DNA from: Plasmopara viticola
Lineage: Eukaryota > Oomycota > Peronosporomycetes > Peronosporales > Peronosporaceae
NCBI GenBank assembly: GCA_001695595.3
Contig: MBPM02000091.1
Location: 62,001 to 126,000, forward strand
Length of the DNA: 64,000 bases
Reading direction: 5' to 3'
The position numbers were made by a program, and so were the translations under genes. Shown piece after piece: positions 1 to 8,770 of this stretch; within the stretch, counting starts at the first letter, position 1, and every line of letters starts with the position of its first letter. Below the pieces are notes generated by a model. It worked only from the letters and a program-made list of their open reading frames with translations. It ran no database searches and was not told the origin of the DNA.

Positions 1-202
1 TGCTGGCTCTGACGTACTCATCGCTGGCGCGAGCATCAGTGAATGTCGGCGTGACCTCCCGATTAACCACGTGCCCCACCGACTTGGTGAGAAACACGCC
101 GCGCATGTATCGGCACCACGTAGCGTAGTTATCCCCGTTGAATTTGTCGACAAGTACTTTTGACGAAACATCTTGCGTGGAGGACATGGTCGTTGGGCTC
201 AT
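1..202 (-). pseudogene. Copia (family A) gag, N-terminal fragment cut by the window edge
   Basis: Reading leftward from an ATG at 202, the frame encodes the start of a Copia Gag with the FNGDNYATW and [12 protein letters not shown] motifs. It closely resembles the Gag that begins at 4954. The rest lies outside the window, so completeness cannot be judged. It is followed (toward higher coordinates) by a primer-binding site and an LTR, as expected for the 5' end of a minus-strand element. Confidence 0.8.
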
Positions 203-206
203 AACC
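195..206 (-). other. Primer-binding site of family A element
   Basis: The minus strand reads GGTTATGAGCCC immediately after the LTR end (...CA). The same 12-mer sits at 4947-4958 beside the second family A LTR. It is complementary to GGGCTCATAACC, the 5' side and loop of the initiator tRNA-Met anticodon arm, rather than to a tRNA 3' end. Confidence 0.7.
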
Positions 207-459
207 TGTTTGTTGTCTGAGGCCGGAAGGTAAGGAAGGCTGAAGAGACGAAGTGAAGGGTCGTTTGCGTTGAAGCGAAGACACTTGACTGAGAGGAAGT
301 AAATTTGAAAGGGATTGATTTATTGGGGTTTAAACTCCTACTACTCGTAAACATAACGTAATTACCTTAAACCGTAAAAAGTAAAAACTATGTTGAATCG
401 AGGTTCAGATTGGACCGGGTTGGGCTGTGTACGTTACCTGAAACCCATAACCCTCAATA
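207..459 (-). repeat. Family A LTR (5' LTR of the truncated element)
   Basis: About 250 bp, clearly similar to 4959-5213 and to 745-952 in the same orientation. The minus-strand right end is TG/CA-like and abuts the primer-binding site. The other end is placed at ...CCCTCAATA on the plus strand, uncertain by about 3 bp. Confidence 0.8.
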
Positions 460-744
460 AGGATACGACTCTTGTCGAAGATGTTGGCGGACAAACGCCT
501 CGATCAGCGACTACATATCGGTAAGTATCGGTATCTGCAATCAGTTGATGACTGACTGTAAGAGCGGGTTCAAGATGGGCAAAAGATCGGTTTCGGGATG
601 GGAAGATGATTGCGCCCGGATGGTGAGTCGTTCTGATTGGCTTAGATAAATCATTGGCCTAGAGGTAGCATGGAGTTGTGAACTAAGGACCTTTTAAATA
701 TATTCACTTTGCATTTTACCAACTAGTGCACACTCGAGCTTCTT
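460..744 (+). repeat. Solo or truncated family B LTR
   Basis: This stretch shares long blocks with the LTR at 12172-12459: the ATATCGGTAAGT, GGGATGGGAAGATGATTGC and CTGATTGGCTTAGAT blocks and the GAACTAAGGACCTT block near its end. No internal region follows it. It abuts a family A LTR on each side and has removed about 45 bp of the right-hand one. Confidence 0.7.
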
Positions 745-952
745 CAAGAAGGACCGGAGCGAAGACACTTAAGCAGAAGAAGGAATATTTGGAAGTGGTT
801 GATTTATTGGGGCTTGCACTTCTACTTCTCGTAACCACTCATTCTACATAACGTAATTACCTTAAACCGTAAGAAGTAAAAACTATGTTGAACCGCGGTT
901 CGGATTGAACCGGGTTTGGGTTGTGTAAATTACCTGAAACCCATAACCTTCA
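745..952 (-). repeat. Truncated 3' LTR of the family A element
   Basis: Matches 5008-5210 nearly base for base, from the GGACCGGAGCGAAGACACTTAAG block to the CAACCCAAACCC-type end (minus sense). About 45 bp of the expected outer end are replaced by a family B LTR. Confidence 0.8.
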
Positions 953-2444
953 ATGCGAACACGCATGTATGCCAAGCTCTTCCATCAGGTCTTTGTGGCG
1001 CGGTCCTGGTAGCCCCTTCATCATGATGTCCGCCAGCATGATCGCAGTCTCGCAGTACTCCAACTTCACTTCACCGCGCTTGACCTCATCACGAATGTGG
1101 TGATACTTGATGTCGATGTGCTTGGCCCGACCATGATTTACCGGATTCTTCGTCATCTTGATACACGACTGGTTGTCTTCCATGATCTTTAGCTCTGGCT
1201 CCGACTTGTCCATCGCTGCAGTTAGAATCTCGCAGTAGACGATGCACCCATTTGCCTTTTTGAATCGCAAGACTTAGCGCGATGTACTCCTCTTCGCTCG
1301 TAGACAGCGACACACTTGACTGCTTTTTTGCTTTCCCAGCTTACAGGAGCACTCATCAGCATAAGCACATAGCCCGAAGTCGACTTGCGGTCAGCATGAT
1401 CTCCAGCCCAGTCCGCTTCGGAATATCCACGAAAGTCCAACTTATTGCCAGGCTTGAAGCAAAGACCGTGCGACTTGGTTCCTTGCAGATAGCGTAGAAT
1501 GCGCTTAACTGCAATGCAATGCTCGGCTTGTGGGTTCTCCATGAAGCGCGAAACGTAGCCAACAGCAAACGCAATGTCTGGACGTGTCGCGGTCGCCAAG
1601 TGCATGAGAGCACCCACTGCTTCACGAAATGGAGCATTAACTCGGAATGTTGCGTTGCTCGAAACAAGTCGGAAACTTATGTCCGTTGGACTTATCACAG
1701 CCTTACAGTCATCCATACTAAAACGCTCGAGAATATCATCCACGTAACGTCGCTGGCACAGAGTCAAACTGCCGTCAGCGTTGTCCACCAGCTCGATGCC
1801 CAGAACAAACGCACACTTGCCGCTGTCCGTCATCTCAAAGCGCGTCTTTGAGTCCCTTTTGGTCTGCGCAATAAGTTCACTTGAGCTGCCGGTAATCAGC
1901 ACATCATCGACGTACACCAGCAAAAATACACACTTGCCGTCTGTAACTTTGATGTAGAGGCATGGGTCGAATTGGGATACTTGGAAACCGATCGAACATA
2001 CAAACTCGTCGAACGTCTCGTTCCATACGCGCGAAGCTTGTTTTAGGCCGTAAATCGCCTTCATTAATTTCAAACAATTGTGGTCACCGTCGAGCTCCAT
2101 TTCTTCGGGCACCACACAATACACGACTTCTTTCATCACGCCGTACAGGAATGCTGTCACCACATCAAGTTGATCTAGAGGCCACCCAAAGAACTTGGTC
2201 AAGCTGATCACCATTCGCAATGTCACATACTTGATAACAGTACAAGACGCGCCTTGTACTTCTCGATGGATCCGTCGGCCTTGCGCTTAATCTTGAACAC
2301 CCACTTGGTTCCAATGGCTTGCTGTCCGGTGGGCAGGTTAGCTGGTCGAAACACACCACGAAGGTGCAACGAGTCCAGTTTTGCATGGATCGCCTTGCGC
2401 CAATGAACTTGGTCAGGCCCGCTAACAGCATCTTGAAATGTCAT
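950..2444 (-). pseudogene. Copia family A reverse transcriptase and RNase H region
   Basis: Three overlapping frames. 2444-2223 carries the RT start (HWRKAIHAKLDSL, GTKWVFKIKRKADGS). 2226-1222 carries the RT core with YGLKQASRVWNETF, the catalytic LVYVDDVLITG, and then ADWAGDHADRKSTSGY of RNase H. 1270-950 carries the RNase H end with KNPVNHGRAKHIDIKYHHIRDE. A frame change near 2225 and another near 1260 break the reading frame, so no intact enzyme is encoded. Confidence 0.85.
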
Positions 2445-2579
2445 TGGTTCTGACAGATCGCCGGCTTCGACCGCGTTTCCACTTGCTCGCCAAAAGACCG
2501 GAGGGGTAGAGTCATCACCCGATGTGGCTTTCTCTTATGTCCGCTCGACTGATCCGTGCTTGGCTCAGCGTTCGTTTGA

Positions 2580-3698
2580 TCATTCAGGAGCACTTCCTTC
2601 TTCAAGTCCAGCTCCGTGATGCTCATGGTAGGTGCTTGTCGAGTTGCGATCAGTATTCGTCACACCTGTACGCTCCTTGCGCTTTCCCGCCAACTTGTAG
2701 ATCATTGGGTGAGCTGCATCCAGATCATTAATGCTTAGCGAGTCGAGGTCGAAATCGTCGTCGTCATCTAAATGGTCACCATTACTCTTATCCAAGATGT
2801 CGAAACTTGATTCGTCGAAGGAGACATCACGAGTGACCACCACTTGTCCAGCCTCAAAATCAAAAACTCTATAAGCCTTGGACACCTCTTCGTAACCCAC
2901 GAAGATCCCTGCACGAGCCTTGGGGTCCCACTTGAGCCGCTTTTCTTTTGGAGTGAGAACGTAAGTCCGGCACCCAAAAACACGCATATGTTTCACGCTT
3001 GGCTTGAACTTGTGCACGATCTCAAAAGGAGTCTTGTCGTTGATCTTGGGCGACGGAAGGCGATTCTTGATGTAGATGGCCACCATAGCAGCTTCACCCC
3101 AAAAACACTTGTCCAACTTGGCATGGTGCAATATGCTGCGGCCGATTGTGACAATGGTCCGGATGGCGCGCTCTGCTGTGTCGTTGGTCTGATGTGCATA
3201 TGGCACCGTGGTTTGCTGCTCGATACCTTCATCCTCATAGAAAACTTGAAGCGAGCTAGTTGCAAACTCGCGGGCTCCGTCGTGTCGTACAAATTTGACC
3301 TTCTTGCCGAACTGTGTCTGCATTAACGAGATGTACTTTTTGACACAGTCCTCGCTCTCAGACTTGGCACGCAGGCAGAAACCCTTCATGCACCCGCTAG
3401 CTTCATCCACGATCAGCAAGAGATACTTGCTCCCTCCGAGAGAATTTATTTCCATGGGCCCACAGATGTCGAAGTGAAGCAGCTCAAAGGTGTCATAGTT
3501 GCGCTTGTCCAGATTGCTTGGAAATGGTTTTTGAACCATCTTTTCTTGCTGACACCCTCGGCATGCACTTGATCCACTTGTCATAATAGGCACCTTTGCA
3601 TCCTTGATCATATTGGTGGTAACCATCTTGCGAAGCACGTCAACTGGAGCCCATCCATGCGTGCAAGTCGGCACCACTGTTTCCACGTGTAGTCGCAT
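2580..3698 (-). pseudogene. Copia family A integrase
   Basis: A 372-codon frame holds the pre-integrase zinc finger end (CRGCQQEK), the integrase core with D in FDICGPM, D in RHDGAREF and E in NDTAERAIRT, and the C-terminal VFGCRTYVLTPKEKRLKWD segment typical of Copia. The acidic linker before RT follows. The catalytic D,D,E are visible, but the domain is not in frame with the flanking protease and RT. Confidence 0.85.
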
Positions 3699-4230
3699 TT
3701 ACCGAGCGCTGTGCCGTGCGAAGCCAATACAGTCCATCCACGAGATCTGCTGTGGCCACCACTTGTTGCGAGGATTTCCGCGCAATGTGCATGTGTGCGC
3801 CATCAAACACAACTTTAAAATTGCCACTCTTGTTGATCTGCGGCACAGACAGCAAATTCTTGTTCATCATCGGTACGTATAGCGCGTTTTTGATCTCGAT
3901 ATCGCGTTCTTCACCGTCGGACAGAACCACTCGTTCAATGATGGTGCCAACGCCTTTGATCTCGGCCTTGTTACCATCAGCCACCGATAGCTCGCCTTTG
4001 TCTTGTTCATTCAGCACGACGAACTTGGCCTTATTGCTGCAGATATGGTGCGTAGCACCGCTGTCGATCGCCCACATCCCTGGCATATTCTTGCCTGCTG
4101 AATGTCCACATTCTAGCGATACAGCAAACGCGACACGGTCGTACTCGTAGTCTTCGTTGGGTCGATAGTAAATATTGTCGGCTCCGCGTCCACGAGCTAT
4201 GGCCGCCGCGTCGAGCACCTCAATTGTCAT
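3640..4230 (-). pseudogene. Copia family A protease and pre-integrase region
   Basis: The aspartic protease active site [12 protein letters not shown] is present, followed by [23 protein letters not shown] and [12 protein letters not shown], the usual Copia protease-to-integrase linker. The frame overlaps the Gag end and is shifted against it, then is lost near 3640 where the integrase frame takes over. Confidence 0.8.
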
Positions 4231-4954
4231 CTTTTTGCTTGGTCCAGCATCGCTTCACGGAATGCCCCAATTTCCCACAATACGTGCATTGGCGAGACTC
4301 ACGCTCAGCACTAAACGCCTCAGCCGCATCTTCGGTCTTGATCACCGGAGTCTTTGCGCTCTGCCGCTTGATATGCTCATTCGTTAGCACTTTTACAACG
4401 TCTTGCGTCCGCAATTCTGCGTTGCTGATCTCCAAGTTAAGAACAACGTTTTCGTAACTTTTAGGGAGACTTCGCAACAGACAGATCGCAACATCTTCAT
4501 CCTCCATCTTGGCACCAATGCTGCTGAGCTTGGCGCTGATGTTGAGGACTTCGTTGCAATGGTGCATGACGTTGTCGCCTTCCGACATCTCCATACTCAG
4601 GAGTTGACACTTCAAGTAGATGCGTCCAGCCTTCTGTGATCCACCGTAGAGTGTCTTGATGCGCTGCCACGCGACCCACGCTTCCTCGCAGTCATCAACC
4701 ACGTGATGGTAGTCGGCCTCCATATGCAAGAGCATCAGTCCGAAAGCGACGTTGCTGGTCTTGACGTACTCATCCACAGCGCGAGCATCGGCGAAGGTCG
4801 GAGTTACCTCTCGGTTGACCACGTGCCATACCGACTTGGTCAGGAACACGCCACGCATGTAGCGGTTCCACGTGGCAAAGTTGTCGCCGTTGAATTTTTC
4901 GATTGCGATCTTGGCCGAGACATTGTGCGCAGAAGACATGGTCGTTGGGCTCAT
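4220..4954 (-). pseudogene. Copia family A Gag
   Basis: A 244-codon frame from an ATG directly beside the primer-binding site. It holds the UBN2-type Gag core ([17 protein letters not shown] near the start, [14 protein letters not shown]) and a CCHC knuckle [15 protein letters not shown] near the end. This is the best preserved frame of the element and ends in a stop just before the protease frame. Confidence 0.85.
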
Positions 4955-5213
4955 AACCTGTTGAATGAGCTAAAGGAGACGAAGGGAAGAAGTGAAGAGT
5001 CCGCGCGAAGGAGGACCGGAGCGAAGACACTTAAGCAGGAGATGGAATATTTGGAAGTGATTGATTTATTGGGGCTTACACTTCTACTTCTCGTAACCAC
5101 TCATTCTAAATAACGTAATTACAAACCGTAAAAAGTAAGAACTATGTTGAATCGCGGTTCGGATTGAACCGGGTTTGGGTTGTGTACATTACCTGAACCC
5201 ATCACCCTCAATA
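4947..5213 (-). repeat. 5' LTR (4959-5213) and primer-binding site (4947-4958) of the family A element
   Basis: The minus strand ends ...TTCAACA and then reads GGTTATGAGCCC, an LTR end followed directly by a half-tRNA-type primer site. The outer end is ...CCCTCAATA on the plus strand. The next base, 5214, is exactly where the sequence shared with 6561 begins, so the element edge is a clean junction with another retroelement. Confidence 0.8.
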
Positions 5214-5655
5214 AAAAGCGCTCGAAACTGGATGCGAAAGCAATATTGTGTCGATTTTTGGGCTACTCGGAGCACCAAAAGACGTATCGTTTTGAGGAAT
5301 TGTCGACTGGTCGAATCGTCATGAGTCGTGATGCTCAGTTCAAGGAAGACACTTTCGACAGTGGAAGAACGACTTTCGAAAATAATAGCACTATTGTCGA
5401 AATTCATGATGAGGATAAAGGAATATCGACGGACGACGAAAACGAGTTTGAGCAAGAGCAGGATGAGACACACGACGCAAGTACGGACTTCGAATTGGGA
5501 AGCAGGAGGCACACTTGTGCTCAATCTTTGGAAAAGGTGACTGAAGTTCCGCAACCCAAGCGTCATGTGCCGAAATACCAACGCTCGACACTCGAAGAAA
5601 TGTCGGCTCTGGATACAATTCGCGAAGAGAGCTACGAAGCCGCCCACGTCGTGTA
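5214..5655 (+). pseudogene. Copia integrase C-terminus and linker, copy 1
   Basis: Encodes RSKLDAKAILCRFLGYSEHQKTYRF and an acidic linker ending in KYQRSTLEEMSALDTIREE. It is a near-identical copy, of the same length, of 6561-7002. It starts abruptly at the family A LTR edge and loses its frame at a stop after 5655. It comes from a Copia lineage different from family A. Confidence 0.75.
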
Positions 5656-5904
5656 AATTAATTCAATCAATCCTTCGACTGAATAGAACATACACATGGG
5701 GGACGGCCAAGTCTATCTAAACATTCTTTTTGTCGAACAAATCGTCTCCATATAACCAATAGATGACCGCAAGGCCCATAAGGGCGATGAGTAAAGACCA
5801 TTAAGCCTTGCTAATTTATCCTCTGCGCTCTGTTCTGCAAAAGCACGGTTAGCAAGCACCCATTTCGCTGAAATATATACCAATTAGAATTGCCGACAAC
5901 GTTC

Positions 5905-6145
5905 AAGTCGGCGATGGGATCCAGTGACGCGGGCCAATGGAAAGCTGCATGCGATTCGGAGCTAGAGTCACTCCACAAGAACAAGACTTGAGATGTTGTT
6001 CCTCTGCCTAAGGGACGCAAAGCAATCGGCTGCAGATGGGTGTTTCGAGTCAAGGAAAACCAAGATGGGATTATCGAGCGGTTCAAGGCGCGACTCGTTG
6101 CCAAGGAATATTCACAAAAGTTTGGAAATGATTATGAGGAGACAT
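5905..6145 (+). pseudogene. Copia RT N-terminal fragment
   Basis: The frame encoding SSDAGQWKAACDSELESLHKNKT, an in-frame stop, then GCRWVFRVKENQDGIIERFKARLVA is the start of a Copia reverse transcriptase. It overlaps in content with 7030-7150 of the next fragment. At about 6146 it jumps to integrase sequence, so the order is scrambled. The 5656-5904 stretch before it has no recognisable coding sequence. Confidence 0.65.
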
Positions 6146-7148
6146 TCATCGACGACAAGTCAAGATATTGCGTCGTCATCTGATCAAGAGCAAGTCAGAA
6201 GTCGTGGCAAGTTCGCCAATTTTGTGGCATTCGCAGAAAAGCAGACCGGCAAACGCGTAAAATCTCTTCGCAGTAACAACGGTGGCGAGTATACGCCGCC
6301 GTACACACCACAGCTTAACGGAGTTGCGGAGCGTATGAATCGGACGCTTGTGGAATGCGCAAGGTGCATGTTGGAGCAAGCGGGCCTCGCCAAACACTAC
6401 TGGAGAGAAGCAGTTATGACAGCAAAGTTTCTTCGAAGTCGGTGTCCATCGCGTGCTATCGAGCACCAAATGTCACCTTTCGAGCTTTGGACAGCCAAGA
6501 CACCGCTATTAGCCAACTTGAAAGTCTTTGGTTGTCACGCGTTCGTGCATGTTCCGAAAGAAAAGCGCTCGAAACTGGATGCGAAAGCAATATTGTGTCG
6601 ATTTTTGGGCTGCTCGGAGCACCAAAAGACGTATCGTTTTGAGGAATTGTCGACTGGTCGAATCGTCATGAGTCGTGATGGTCAGTTCAAGGAAGACACT
6701 TTCGACAGTGGAAGAACGACTTTCGAAAATAATAGCACTATTGTCGAGATTCATGATGAGGATGAAGGAATATCGACGGACGACGAAAACGAGTTTGAGC
6801 AAGAGCAGGATGAGACACACGACGCAAAGTGCGGACTTAGAATTGGGAAGCAAGCACACACTTGTACTCAATCTTTGGAAAAGGTGACTGAAGTTCCGCA
6901 GCCCAAGCGTCATGTGCCGAAATACCAACGCTCGACACTCGAAGAAATGTCGGCTCTGGCTACAATTCGCGAAGAGGGCTACGAAGCCGCCCACGTCGTG
7001 TATTCAGTGGGAGAATTGCCGACAACGTTCGAGTTGGCGATGAGATCCAGTGACGCGGGCCAATGGAAAGCTGCATGCGATTTGGAGGTAGAGTCACTCC
7101 ACAAGAACAAGACTTGGGATGTTGTTCCTCTGCCTGAGGGACGCAAAG
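6146..7148 (+). pseudogene. Copia integrase to RT fragment, copy 2
   Basis: A continuous frame encodes the integrase core end (SNNGGEYTPPYTPQLNGVAERMNRT, with the catalytic E in VAERMN), the C-terminal VFGCHAFVHVPKEKRSKLD segment, the acidic linker and the RT start (WKAACDLEVESLHKNKTWDVVPLPEGRKA). It stops abruptly where a family B LTR end begins at 7149. Confidence 0.75.
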
Positions 7149-7200
7149 CGATATATATTCACTTTGCAATTTGCCAACTAGTGACTTCGACCTTTCTAAC
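7149..7200 (+). repeat. Family B LTR, terminal fragment
   Basis: About 50 bp matching the LTR end (ATATATTCACTTTGC, then CCAACTAGTG and a CTAACA end). It sits at the junction between a plus-strand pol fragment and a minus-strand pol fragment, so it marks a recombination point. Confidence 0.5.
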
Positions 7201-8770
7201 ACGTTCGACTTGGTTCCTTTGAGGTAGCGGAGAATTCTCTCGACTGCAGTCCAATGCTCGTCTCCAGGGTTTTCCATAAACCGCGACGCATATCCAACGG
7301 CAAAGGCGATATTCGGGCGAGTCGCTGTCATTAGATGCATAAGTGCACCAATTGCTTCACGGAACGGAAAGCTTGTTTCCGTCGGCTTGTCACTTGACAC
7401 AAGTCGTGTGCTTAGATCCGCCGGGCTTACAACGGGCTTGCTGTCGTGCATGCCGAAGCGCTTGAGTATGTCATCGATGTAGCGCCGCTGACACACTGTC
7501 ACACTGCCGTCAGGGATTTTCACCATACCCAGGACGAAGACGCATTCACCGCTGACCGTCGTCTCGAAGCGCGTCTTCTAGCCATTCTTGGTGCGCGCGA
7601 TAAGGTCGGTCGAGCCTCTTGTGACGAGTACATCGTCGACGTAAACTAGAAGCAGTACGCGGTGGACATCCACAATCTTGATTTACAGGCAGGGATCAAA
7701 AGCTGAAACTTGAAAGCCGATGGAGCAAACAAACTCGTCGAAGGTCTCGTTCCAAACTCGCGAGGCTTGCTTGAGTCCATAGATGGCCTTAACCAGCACG
7801 AGACAGTCGAAGTCACCATCGAGCTCAACTCCTTCCGGCGTTGCGCAAAACGCTTGCTTTTTTATGACGCCGTACAAGAATGCCGTCTCAGGCCAATCGA
7901 AGTACTTGGCGATCGCAATGACCATTCGCAAAGTGAAATACTTGATAATAGGCGAGAATGTCTCCGTGTAGTCGACGCCGTACTTTTGCTTGAACCCCTT
8001 TGCAACGAGGCGCGGTTGATTCTTCTCAATCGATCAATCAGCTTTGCGCTTGATCTTGAATGTCTATTTGGTTCCAATGGCGCGTTGCCCATTCGGTAGA
8101 TTTGCCGCTCGAAATACTCGACGAAGTCGCATCGAGTTAAGCTCTCCTTGAATGGCTTTGCGCCAGTGCACCTGTTCCGGTCCATTAACTGCGTCTTGGT
8201 ATGTCGTTGGCTCGGAAAGGTCAGTGATTTCCTCAGCGTTGGCGCTTGCCCGCCATGATTTAGCCGCTGGAGACGTGCCGTCTTCGTGAACTTGGCCGTC
8301 TTTTTCTTCTTCATTCACCGTAGTAGGCTCACCTGGTCGGCGTTTAGCGTGAGGCTGAACGGGATCTTCGGGGCACTTGCTTCTTCCAAACCAATGTTTT
8401 GACTCGTTGAGCGCGTATTTGAGACCCCGCTGCGCGATCTTGAGTGGTTGGGCTTGCGCTTTTCTGTGTATTTGAACTCCTTTGGTTCTGAGTCGTCGAT
8501 ATCGAGAGAGTCGAAGTCGAACAGCGAATCATGGTCTTCATCGTCTGAACATTCCGCAAAGATGCCGAAGCTTGATTTGTCGAAGTTGACGTCGCGACTG
8601 ATCACCACCTTCCCTGCTTCGAAGTCGAAGACGCGGTATGCCTTAGAACGTTCCTCGCGGCCGATAAAAATTCCCTCACGAGTCTTAGCGTCCCACTTGA
8701 GTCATTTTTCTCCTGGTGTTAGGATGAAAAGCCTTGCACCCAAATACTTGCATGTGTTTGGTTCTACCCA
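7201..8770 (-). pseudogene. Inverted Copia (family C-like) pol fragment: integrase end, RT, part of RNase H
   Basis: Reading leftward from 8770: the integrase C-terminus, an acidic linker (VISRDVNFDKSSFGIFAECSD), the RT start (NGPEQVHWRKAIQGELNSM), RT core pieces (YGLKQASRVWNETF) and RHFG/RPNIAFAVGYASRFMEN of the RT/RNase H junction. Several stops and frameshifts. It is the mirror copy of 9715-11300, with very similar sequence, and together they form a large inverted repeat. Confidence 0.75.

Larger units (their letters stand above)
745..5213 (-). mobile_element. Nearly full-length but degenerate Ty1/Copia retrotransposon (family A)
   Basis: On the minus strand the order is LTR (5213-4959), primer-binding site, Gag (4954), protease, integrase, reverse transcriptase, RNase H (about 950) and a 5'-truncated 3' LTR (952-745). 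Integrase before RT is the Copia order. The polyprotein is broken into several frames, so the copy cannot be autonomous as sequenced. The polypurine tract expected before the 3' LTR is missing: the family C copy keeps GAGGGGGCG at 11823-11831, but here the RNase H end runs straight into LTR sequence, apparently by deletion between TTGAGGG repeats. No target-site duplication can be tested because the left LTR end is lost. Confidence 0.85.
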
